The notes beneath the pieces were generated by a model that did no database searches, had not been told where the DNA came from, and worked only from the letters and a program-made list of their open reading frames with translations. From Nocardia amamiensis (GTDB lineage: Bacteria > Actinomycetota > Actinomycetes > Mycobacteriales > Mycobacteriaceae): a DNA stretch of 64,000 bases. The stretch covers positions 124,001-188,000 of the forward strand of contig NZ_JADLQX010000009.1 of the NCBI RefSeq assembly GCF_015477605.1, in the 5' to 3' direction. The translations under genes were made by a program, and so were the position numbers. This document shows, one piece after another, positions 46,501 through 58,500 of this stretch. Numbering within the stretch: the stretch's first letter is position 1; every line of letters begins with the position of its first letter.

Positions 46501-49500
46501 TGATCTGCTCGCCGGTGAGCTGGCCGGTGAGTTGCAGGCATTCGTGGCGCGGCCGGAGTCGGATACCGGGATCGATGTGGTCCGGATGGATCAGGACGGT
46601 CCGCTGCCGGATCCGGTACCCGGCCGTAGCCGGATCGTCGTCGGCACGAAGGAGGACTACCTGTTCCGCGCGTTGAAGGTCGCGGATTCGATGATGAACG
46701 AGCTCGCGGCCAGTGGCATGTCGCACCAGGAGGTGACGGCACTGCGGGACTTCCTCAACACGAAACCGTCGATCGATCTGATCAAGGAAAGGCTGGATAC
46801 CGCGGCATCCGACCACGGCCTGGACCTCCGGTACGACCCGTTCCCGGCGGGCAAGCTCACCGTCGACGAATTCGACACCATCTTCGACGGCAATTCCGAA
46901 TGCGTACTTTCCCCCGGGGCGGCGGAGGAGGCCACGCCCGAGGTGGTGGCCAAACTACAGGGAATCTGGGATCGACTGGCGACCGCCGAACGTGAACACG
47001 GTTTGACAGCAGCGGATTTCAAGAGGCCGGAGAACACCCGGGGAATGTGGGCCGCCGAAATAACCCCGGCGGCGGTCGCCAAGCTGGAGAAGGTGGCGGG
47101 TGGGCCGGTCACCGACTCGGAGCTGAAGCTGTACGCCGATGCCGCCAACGCCCGCTGGGGGCTGGAGAAGGGCACGCACTACATCACCCGGGCGGACGAA
47201 GGCGAGGGCGCGAAGATCGGCATCCTCGCTCACGAAACCAACGACAAGGCGATGTGGGACAGGACGAAGTCGACCGAGGTGCGCTGGCAGGACGTCGGTC
47301 AGTTCGTCGACATCAAGGAAGGGCTGCCGGTCCGGGCGAATCAGGAACATTCGCTGCGCATGTCGGATCAGCAGTTGATCGGCAGCAAATTGCTGTTCGA
47401 TCCGTCTGGTTTGTCCGGGACCATGAAGGGCGTCGAGGGCATCACCTACGACCTGTACGGCGTGGGGCCGGTGCCGGAGCTTCCGACATTCTATACATCG
47501 CAACGAGTCGTGGAACCGCCGAAATTCTACGAGAACACGCATTCGAAACTCACGCAGCTGGCCCGTGACATTGTGCGGGATGCACATGTTGTCGACGGGG
47601 AGCAAACGGGCCGTGCGCAGTGGGTCGTGTGCATGGACAACGGCGAAATCCGGGGCGACCCGGATGCCGGGCGGATCGGACTGATCGACCTGCTTCGCAC
47701 AGCGGCGAAGGAAGAACACGGCGAGGGATTCGAGCTGAAGTTCGAGGTGGTCGATGCGGAATTCTACGCCGAGCACGGCGGTAGCAATGCCAACGCCGAG
47801 GCCCTGGTGAGGCAGAAGATCGAGGAATTCGGGGACAAGGGCACCATCTATATCACCAACAAGGACGGAGGCCGCGGCGCCGACCCGACACCGTCGCAGG
47901 AGGTGATCGATCTCGGCGGTGTCGACGTCAAGGTCAGCGGCGGGCCGTCGTACTCCGAGCGGGTGAACGACCAGGTCGATGGTCGTGGCGCCCGGGGCGG
48001 ATCCGGCGCCGACCGGGAGCACGGTGGCACCCCGGGTTCGGCGGTGCACTACGTCTCCCCCGAGGACTTTCTGGGCCGGGTCACCGACCACGGCGTCACG
48101 CAGCAGATCGTCCAGTACAAGGAAGCCGTCAAGGCCCACCGGGCCGCCCAAGAACAGCACGAAGCCCTCAACACCGAGGCCACCCGCATCGAGCTCAACA
48201 AGGCCGAAACGGCGCTGCGAAACGCCGAGTCCGACCTGTGGAAGCATGCCGTCCCGGCGATGAAGGACGCCGTCGAGCAGAATCAGCTCGCCTCCAAGTA
48301 CGCCAGCGCCAACCAAGCCAACGCCCCACCCAGGGACGCACATGGCACCGCGACCCAGCGACCCCAGCAGCCCCCTCCCCAATCCGCGGGAACGGCGGCT
48401 CCGCATGCGACCGGTCCACATGCGACTCCGCACACACAGCACGCCCCTGCCGCCACCCACAACGGCACTCCCGTCCCGACCGCCGCCGGCCTCGCCGCCG
48501 GGGCGGCATCCAACCTGGCTTCCGGTAACCCCCCGGTCGCACCCAACCTGCGTGACGAGCACGGCGACAGCACCCTCCGCCACCTCCTGCAGGTGCTGGA
48601 CGCACCCGGCGGACAGGCGGCCGCACCGTTGCTGCCGGTGGCGCAGGCCGTCCGCGACGCGGCATTCGATCAGGTCGAGTCGCAAGGGATGCCCATCGGC
48701 ACCGACGTCGCCGACCACGTGCGCGAGACCGCACGAAATCTCTTGGACACCAGCCTCAATCAACTCGATCCGGCGCAGCGTCAACTCGTCACCGACGCCG
48801 GGACGGTGCTGCAGCAAGGACGCCGGCTCGAAGACGCGCACACCGCAGCCGTCGCCCAGTTGGTTGCACAGGTGCCGACCGCCCAGCCCGTCCTCGCGGC
48901 CGCTACGGGTACCACCGTCCCGTTCGACCAGTTGCCCGCCGACGACCGCACCGAGACATTGCAACGGGCACAACAGGGAGACCGGTCCGCCGCGCAGACA
49001 TTGGACCGCCATTTCGGCCCCGCCACCGCCCAGGGCCTGTGCACCGTGCTGTGGAGTGCGGAGCGCGGCACACCACCAACACAGGTTCAAGTCTTGGCAC
49101 ACGCCATCGCCCGCGCCGCAATCGGCGCCGCCGAGGCCGGTGGCTGGCAGGTCCCCCCGGGCGTAGACGTCGGCGACTGGCTGCTCGGCGAAGCGCGCAA
49201 CAACACGTTGCCCGACAGCCTCAATCTCTTCAATCCCGCCGTACGCCGACTCGTCGACGAGACGCTGAATTCCCAGTCCCCCGACGACCTCACCGACGCC
49301 CAGGCCGCCTTGCTCGGGTGGGTCGCACAGGAGATCGCAGTACGGGCCACCACCGGTTCGACCGCCCGGCAACCGCAGTCCTCGGCCGAGAACCACGCGG
49401 CCCGAACGACTCCTGAGACGACAGCCGAGGCCGATCGGAAAACCAAGCAGGCCATTGCCCGGCAGCTGTTCGAGACGTTCGACATCGAGGTGCTCGGACT

Positions 49501-52500
49501 GGACAAGCCGGGGATCTCCGTCGACACGGCTCTGTCGATCAGGAATGCGATAGTCGACGGTTTCGCGGCAGGGCAGGAGATCAAGCTCGACGTCGTACTG
49601 GTCGCCCCCATGGTCGGCAGTACCGGCGCCTGTATCTGGACTCCCCAAGGCATCGAAGAGGACGCCCCGACCTTCATGGTCCTGAACGAGAACCTCTTCG
49701 GTGACCCGGAGAAATTCCGGAACACCATGCGGAAGGCGGTGCGGGCAGGCCGCCTGATGGCCCCGACCGGCGATCCTGCGTACGACGCCGTCAGTCACGA
49801 GATGGGGCACCTGCAAGACAAGAACGCCCGAGAGGGCATCTACGAAAAGCGGCCGATACAAAAGGAACGAATCAGACACGAGAAAGAAGAGCTCGCCAAG
49901 AAGGCGGAAGATACCGGGGAGGCACGCTCCGAGAAATCGGATCAGACGGCGGAGGTACGCTCCGCAGACTCGAAAGAGGCGCGGGCCTTCGGTTTCCTGT
50001 ACGAGCATTTCGTTGCCTTCAAGAAGGCGGACATGCTGCCATCGGAAATTGCTTTCGATGATTGGCTGGGTCAGCTCGACTCATACAGCAGGAGTAGGAA
50101 GAAGTTCACAGAAGAAGATCGCCTGTACAAGGCCTTCGTATCGTGGACGAATCAATTCGAGAGTCGGGCGGCTTTCGACAAATGGCTGCAACGAGCCGGA
50201 ATCTCACGGGTTACCGGTCCGCTGCGCCGGGTTTTCGACGAGCAAACAGACGAAGCCGATCGAGCGGGCTGGGTCGATATGAGACTCGTATACGACGCTT
50301 GGTTGCAGCAGCTCGATCCCCACACTCGCAGACAAATACTCACCGGCGAATTCGAACAAGCCCATCCCGATCCGGACGCGGCGACGAAGAGGGACGAACT
50401 GGGGACTTACGAACCCCAGCTGGGCGACCTCAAAGTATTCAATCCGGCAGAAGCACTGGCCGAGGCGAACAACGCCTTCGGCAGGACCGCACCGGCCGAT
50501 CGCACACATCCCGCCTACGTCCTGCAAGCCCTGCTTCGAGACACTCCGTATTTCCAGGTGTTGAGGGAAGCCGAACAGCGCAATGCCCTGGTGCAGGCGG
50601 ACTATCGCGGTCCGGTCCCGGCTGCGTCCGAGTTCGGCACGAGCATCGCCTCGAACGGACCGTCGGCATCCCTGGCCGCGAGATGGCGCGCTATGTCCCC
50701 CACCGCCCGCGCCGACTACGCGGAACAGCAAATCGCATACTTGAACCCCGACACCGGTTTCGTGCTCGACGAGTTGGCCCGGCTCCAGGCGGAGCACCGC
50801 GCCACGGTCGCATCGTCCCCGGATCGCACCGCACAGACGCCCGAACCGCGAGCGCCCCAAGGTAATTCATCACGTACGGCGGCGCCCGGGCGACCTGACG
50901 GCAGGTCGGCGCTCCCACCGGAGTTTTGGCAGCAGCACAGTCAGTCCCACGCGCGGGCAGCTGTCCCGGCCCCGATCCACCTCGGTGACCCCGACGATGC
51001 GCAGCTGGACCCGACGCAACCCGTCCCGGACTTGCCGACCCCTCGCTCAGACCTCGCGTCGAGGCGTGCTCCTTTCGACAGCTTCCGGCAGCAGATCTTG
51101 GCGATCTACCTCGCTGGTCCGTCGACCGAACGGAACGGTGCGGTGGCCGGCGCGCTGGCCGATGCCGCCCCTGAGGATCTGCAGCGCGCCCTCCGCGAAG
51201 CCGGGCTCGACCCGAACCAGCAGCGCGTACTCCGCCAGTTCTGGCCAGGCCAATCGGACCGGACGGCCGAGGCGGTGCTACCGGCTCCCGGCGAGGACAT
51301 GGACCCCCTGCTGTGGGCTCCTATTCGCAAATTCGCCTCGGCGGTCGCGCGGGTCCGGGCGGTGGGAGAGTCTCCCGCGAGGGTGGTTCCGGAATCAGAT
51401 CGGCCCGAACCCGAGGATCCGACCCCGGACAGAGGCGGACTGACCCCCCGGGAGCTCGAGGTGCTGCGCCTGAGTGCGCGTGGCCTGTCGTACCGCGAAA
51501 TCGGCCCGGTGATGGGGATTTCGCACCAAACCGTCCAGACTTATGCCCGGCATGTGTGCGCCAAACTCCGCTGCCCGAGTTTGATTCCCGCGGTCCTCGC
51601 GGCAGATCGGGAGGGCTGGCTCGGCGACCCGTCCGGCCGACCTACCGATGTCGAGTTCTCCCCGGACGATATCGCCATCCTCCAGCTGGCGGCGAACGGC
51701 CTGGACAATCGCGCCATCGCTACCGAGCTGGCGACGACGCGGTATCGAGTGCGGACGTTCATGGCCGAGCTCCCTGGCCGGTTGGGTGTCGAGGGCAGGC
51801 TGCCTGGTCTGCTGGCGGCACAGCGGCAGGGGGCGTTCCAGCCTGGCGATCCCCAGTCCGCGGCAACGCGGAAGCACGTCGATCTGTCTCCCCGCGAACA
51901 CGAGATTCTCGACCTGGTTGCGGCCGGTCTCACGGATCATGCGATCGGTGACCAGCTGGGAGTCACGGCAGCTACGGCACGGGGCTATCGGGTCCACATC
52001 CAGGCCAAGCTGGGCACCTCGGATCCCGAGGAACTCGCAGCCCGGGCGCGTGGCCTCCAGTCGCCGCGCGCACAGGCGCGGACCGTCGAACTGAGCGAAG
52101 TCGAGGCGCTGCTCCTCCACCTGGTCACCAAGGGAGTGCCACCCGAGGCCCTCGCAACCGCACTCGGCATGCCGCAGAGCCGGTTGGATCCCTTGCTGGC
52201 GCAACTGGCGGACAAGATCGGCGCGCGCGGCAGGATCCGGGTGTCGGCGCAGCGACAAGAACCGTCATCGCAGCGCGAGAGGCTCGAAGCGCTCGCCGAG
52301 TCGCTGCCGGGCGCGAGCCGTGATCCGGCAGCGGTGTCCTGGGCCACGGTGCGCGCCTTCCGATCTCGGATCGCCACCCGCCCGTCCGAACTGACCGCGC
52401 GTGAGCCCGAGGTGCTGCGGCTGGCCGCACAAGGCTTGTCACTCAAAGCGATCGCTCGCACGTTGGGCGGATCGCACGCCACCGTGATCAACGAGCTCGA

Positions 52501-55500
52501 CAGCATCGCGGTGAAGCTCGGAACCCCGGATCGGGCCGTGCTACTGATGGCGGCGCAGCGGGCATGGTCGGCCGACCACCCGGAACCGATACCCGAACCA
52601 ACGGCCGACGTCAGTCTGACACCGCAGGAAACCGAGGTCCTTCGCCTGGTGGCCCGGCGGTTCACGAACCCGGCGATCGCGGCAGAGCTGGGCATCTCTG
52701 TGCCGTTGGTGAAGCACATCCGGATCGGCCTGCGCACCAAACTCGGTATCAACGACACCGCCGGGCTGGTCGCCTGGGCTGTGCACAGCGGTATCGCCGT
52801 CGACGATCCCGCGGACGCCCCGGACCCGGAGTTGCAGGCGCGCGTAACGGAGGCGCTGCAGCGGGCAACGGCGACGGCTACCGACAACGACCGAGACGAG
52901 TCGACACCCGACTCCCACGAGGCCTCGCCCATCCCCGCCGACATCGACGGATCTGGCGAGGCACAATCGGCCCAGCCCGCCGAAGCGGCCTCGGACCCAG
53001 CCCAGACCGCGCTGGCCGAGCACCTCGGGCTGCCACCGGGTGCGGTGACGCGGGGAGCTGTACGCCTGGCCCTCGCCCTCGTCGCGGAACAGACACACGC
53101 CATGCCCACCGCCGTGACCGGCATCGACGGTCAGGCGCTGAGTCGATGGATCCGGTCCCAGCTCGAACTGCATGCGGATCAGGAAGCGGCCACTCGCGAG
53201 GGCGCGCTTGCCGAGCTGGAGCGGCGCGACGGCGAAGAATCCGGTCTCCGGGATGCGGCCGACCCTGAGGCTGATCCGTTGGGCCAGAACGGTTTCGACA
53301 ACCGGCGCCGGGCCCTCGACCAAGAATTGCGGGCACTGCTGGGGTTGCAAGACCTGAGCCCACCCCAGCCGATGACCACGGGCGAGGTGCTGGCCGAGCT
53401 GTACTGGATCACAAGCCTGACGGACTCGCCGGAGCTGGAACACTTTGTCGCCGCGAGTGAGACCTTCCTGTGTGCCCCTCTCGAATTGGCGGCAGTCCCG
53501 CTGGACGCGGTCCAGATCCACACGCTGCGCAACCAGCTGGCGCAGCAGGTGGGCGTCGCCGACGACGAACTGACCCGCACGCACGCCGAAGTGCTGGCCG
53601 CCGACGAGACCGTTGCGCCACAGACGCGCCGTCTGGCGGAGCTCTACCTCACCCTCCGCCTGATCGAAGCCGAGCAGAAGCCGACACGGGCCGATATCGC
53701 CCGGCTGGCGGGTGTGGGCGAGCCGTACGTCAGCAGTGTGTTCAACGGACGGTTCGGCGTGAAGAAGCCGTGGCACGGCGAGACTACGCAACGCGTCCTC
53801 GCTGCGGCTCACCGGTTGGGAGTACCTCCGGACCGCGCGGACATCGCGGCCCTCACCGATCCGAACTTCGTGACCCAGCGTGTTCGTCCGGCACGATGGG
53901 TCGGCAACGAGTTCGTCCCCGCGTGGATCAAGCCGCAGCCACCTCGCGAGACGTTGGCCGAAGCAGCGGGCACGGCCAAGGCCACGGTCCGTGATGTGGT
54001 GAAAGGCTCGGGCACGCAAGATGACATGCGGCTGGTGCGAAGTGCGGCCGAGAAGATCGGGTTCTGGTATCACCCGGACGGGCCGATGGGGACGGTCGAC
54101 GCGATCACACTGTCGGAGGGCGAATTCTACGTTCTGCGCCTGATCGCCGACGGCATCGCCGAAGATTCCCTCGCCGCCGTGCTCGGGATCACGCCGGACC
54201 AGTCGAACCGGCTGCTCGTCCGACTGGCCGAGCGGGTGGGATTCGAGAGGCCCGTCCGTATGCCTACGGACGCACAATCGAGCGGTTTGCCCGACGGCGC
54301 CGTGCCGCCGTCCCCGGAGCAGACCGGTCTGTCACCTCAGCAGGTCCAGAAGCTGCGACTGGTAGTGGCGGACGTGCCGCATATCCCCATCACGGGCACG
54401 GTTCCCGCGGACACCGTTCAGGCGTTCCGTTCCGCCCTCGCGGAGCGGCACCCCACCGCACTCAGCGGCAGGGAAAGGGAAGTACTCGCGCTACTCGCCG
54501 AGGGCCTGACTTCCGGACAGATCGCGGCCAGGCTGGGGTTGTCCCGCAACACGGTGAACGGGTACATCGCGCGCGCGGAAATCAAGCTGCATACCGACGG
54601 CCTGCGTCCCACCATGCAGGCGGCACAACAGCACGGATTCGTCGGAGACGCGGAGGAAACAACCACACCGGGCCGCGAATCGGACCACACAACCGAGTCC
54701 GGTCAGCACGAACATTCTTCCGCTCCGCCCGACGTCTCCGCTGTCGACGCCGATGACGGAATCAAGCAGGCGATCGCGGCCCAGTTGTTCACCTTCTTCG
54801 GCATCGAGGTACTGGGGCTGGACAAGCGGGGGATCTCGGTCGAGACGGCGCTGTCGATCCGGAACGCGGTGATCGATGCCTTCGCCGAGGATCCCACCAT
54901 TCGACCTGCGGCGATTGTCGTCACATCCATGTCGGACCGCGCCATCGCCGCGGCGGATTGGATGCTCGGCGAGCCGGAATTCGTCCTGTTCCTCAACGAC
55001 AATTACTTCAGCAACAGGGAGTCTTTCACCGCCGCGATGGAGGCGAGCTTCCGGCGCGGTACGAAGACCGCGCCGACCGGTGACCCGGTATACGACCGCC
55101 TACGGCACGAGCTGGCACACCTGCGCGACGCGGCCGAACTGCTGTCGCACCACGCTCCACCGCTCAGCGAATCTCGGTACGCCCACCTTGCCGAGTTGCG
55201 AGCCGCGGGCGAACTCCCCGCGGACACCCGTTTCGATCGACGGCAGGACTACCGGGACATGCTGGCGCCCAAGGTGTTCGGCTATCTCCGCGCCTACTTT
55301 GTCCGGTTGCGCGCAAAGGGAGTCCTGCCTTCGGATACGCGGTTCGATGAATGGCTGAAACTACTCAATAGCGACAGCCGCGAGAAAAAGGAGGAACCCG
55401 CGGAGAAACCGGGAGAGCCCAGGGTCGCTTTTCTCCCCGAGGACGAAGTCGACCCGGATTGGGATTGGTGGGGTGCGGAGGCCGTACTCAATCCGGCGGA

Positions 55501-58500
55501 GGCGCTGGCCGAGGCGAACAATTCGTTCGGCCGCAGCGCGCCGGCGGATCCCACGCATCCGGTGTACGCCCTGCGGGGATTGCTCAACGGCCTCACCGTG
55601 ACGCAGGCGCTGGAAACCGACGGGCCCGCGAATGCCGTGGCCCGACCGTACCAGCGCGGTTCTGTCCCGGCCGATTCCGGATTCGTCGCAAGCATCGCGC
55701 CGAATGGCCTGGTCGCCACGCTGGCACGAAAGTGGCGCGGGATGAGCGCCGAGGCCCGGGCAACCTACCGGGGACAGTTGGAGGCGGAGCTCACACACGT
55801 CACCGCCGACGGCTCGCCCCACTTCGTCCTCGACGGGCTGACCGAACTGGTCGACCAGCAACAGGCCAGAATGCCACGCGCAGAAAACAATACCGACGAC
55901 GAACCTCCGTACGTCGCCGACGGCAACCGGGGTACCGCAAGTTATTCCAGGGCCGATCCCCCAGACCAGGCATCGACAGAGCAATCACCAGCGGCCAGCG
56001 AACAGCAATCGGCCAGCGACCGTGAGACGACATCCGGCAGCCGCATCGATCCTGTCGCGATCGACCTCGGCGATTCCGACGAGCCGGACACCGTTCTGCA
56101 GCGCGCGCGGCAGGGGGATGCGACGGCGTTCAACGAGTTGCGCGAGCGATACGGCCGGGCCTCACTCCGGGAAGTGCTTGCTCGGCTCGGGGTTCCGGCC
56201 TCGCCGACCGGCCGCGACTTGCGGCCGCTCGTACAGGTGGCACAGGAGCTCAACCGCATGGCATTTCGGATCGCGCAGGCGCACCGATGGCGTGCCGATG
56301 CGGGCACGGATCCCAGCGAATGGCTGCACAGCATCGTGGGAGGTCTGGTAGACGGCTGGTTCGGGCTGAATGCCACGCAGCGCAAACACGTCACCGAGGC
56401 GGTGGACGCAATGCGGCGTGGCGCAGCGATCAGCTTGGTGCAAAGAGGTGCGCTCAACAGATTGGTCGACGCAGGCGAGCAGGTGATAGCAGTCGCCGAA
56501 ACGCACGCGACCGACTCGTCACAGCAGACGGATAGTGGGCTAACCAAGCGTCAGTTCGAGGTGCTCGGGTTGATGGCCGCGGATATGACGAGCCCCGAGA
56601 TCGCGGAGGAGCTGGGGTTGTCCCCGGGGACCGTGAGCATCTACGCGACCCAGGTTCGCCAAAAACTCGGTGCCCGCACCCGGGCGGAAGCGGTGTACAT
56701 CGCACTGAGCACAGGCATCCTCCCTGGCAGTCCCCGCGCCGACGGCGAGGCATCCGGTCGCGAAGATCTCCAACTGACCAGTCGCGAAATCCACGTACTC
56801 GGGCGGATCGCGAACGGAGACACCAGCGACGACATCGCTCAAGACCTCGAGATCTCTCCGAGAAGCGTGGACCAGTTGGTGGGTCGAGTCGGCCGGAAAC
56901 TGGGCGCTCGCAACCGTCCTGGAATCCTGGCTGCCGCCGCAAGAACCGGCGACCTCCCGCTCGCCGACCCTGCCGACGCCGTCCCGGGCACCGGCCGCAT
57001 ATGGCTGGCCGATTACGAAACCAACGTGGTCACTCGGATCGCGAACGGTGAGACCAGCAAAGACATCGCGCAGGCGCTGGGCCTGTCCTCTCTCACCGTG
57101 GACGACTACCTAATGCGTGTTTGCCGCAAGCTCCGCGTGCACAACCGGGCAGCGATGGTGGCCGTCGCCATCCGCGCCGGACTCCTTCCGCGCACGGACA
57201 GGGCTGTGGAAGCGCCCGAGTTGACCACCGCCGAAATCGACTTGCTCACCCGCATCGCACACGGCGATACGAACGCCGATATCGCGGAGGACCTCGACAT
57301 GTCCTCGAGCGCTGTGGACAAGGCTCTCGCCCGTATCCGCGAGAAACTCGGCACCCGCAACCGGCCGCAGACGGTAGCCGTCGCCATCCATGCCGGTATT
57401 TTGCCCGGTACCGACACAGTCGGAGAAGCCCCCGCAACCGGTCCTACCGAGACAGCCTCGTCGCCGCCAGTGTCGAACGCGGAGCTGGAGCCGACACCCC
57501 CCGTACCCGACACTGCCCCGCCCGCAACCTCGGCAGATCTGCGGGATCAGTACGGGCTCGACACCTTCCGGTACGTGCTGTCTCTGCTCGGAGTACCGAC
57601 GGTGGCAGGCGGTACACGAAGCCCACGGCAGGCGCGCGCCGTGCAGTTGGCTTTGGAGATCAATGACGAGGTATTCCGATTCTCGGAGATGGACCGGGAC
57701 GGCGATATCGCCGACCGATTGCTGGAAACCGCGCGAAAACTAGTGGAGCACAGGTGGTTCCACCCTCTCCGTGCCGAGATTCTTGCAGTGATGCGCACCG
57801 ATGGCATCGCCGAATCGGATCCTCGGTACCGTCGGATTGCCGGCCTGAGCGTCACCGAGCTGCGGCGGAACCTCGACCAGGCCGAACACAACCGTCGTTC
57901 GAAGTTTCTGGAGGCAGCGGACAGCCTCCGCCACGGCGGGGGCATCCAATCGTTGACGCGCCTGGAGAAGAACGTTCTGCTGCGAGTCGCGGACGCGCCG
58001 CACGGAGCCGACGACTCGACGCTCCCGGATGCCCCGGCAGCCACCGGCACCAGACAATCGAATACCGATACGGCAGCCCACGTACCTTCGACGGGTGTCA
58101 ACCAATCATCTTCCGACACAGGATATCCCGAGCTTTCCGATCGCGAAATCGCTGTACTCAGCCTCGTGGCGGAGGGCCGCCCCCATCGCGAGATCACAAC
58201 GCTGCTTTCACTGTCGCGCCGCGAGATCGGGACCGCCATGCGTTCGATCGCGGCGAAACTGGGCACCAATCAATGGGCGGAAATGTTGGAGGTGGCGCGA
58301 CGCAGAGGAATTGATCTGAATGTCGGCAGCCCGGCGAACTCCCAGCGCAACCAGTCCGGGAACGATGCCGCTGCCCGATTCGGCACCGGCACATCCGACG
58401 TGCCGCAGATCCACCTCGGCAACATCACCGATCAACCACCGCACCCCCCCGCGGACACCGACAGCCGGCACCCATCCACGCCCGGCAACCCAATCGACCC

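Noticed and set aside
46955..50008. Minus-strand ORF of 1,017 codons inside the giant gene
   Set aside because: Low-quality composition (Arg/Gly/Val-rich shadow), no domain pattern, and the opposite strand carries clear SecA- and zincin-like motifs in frame.
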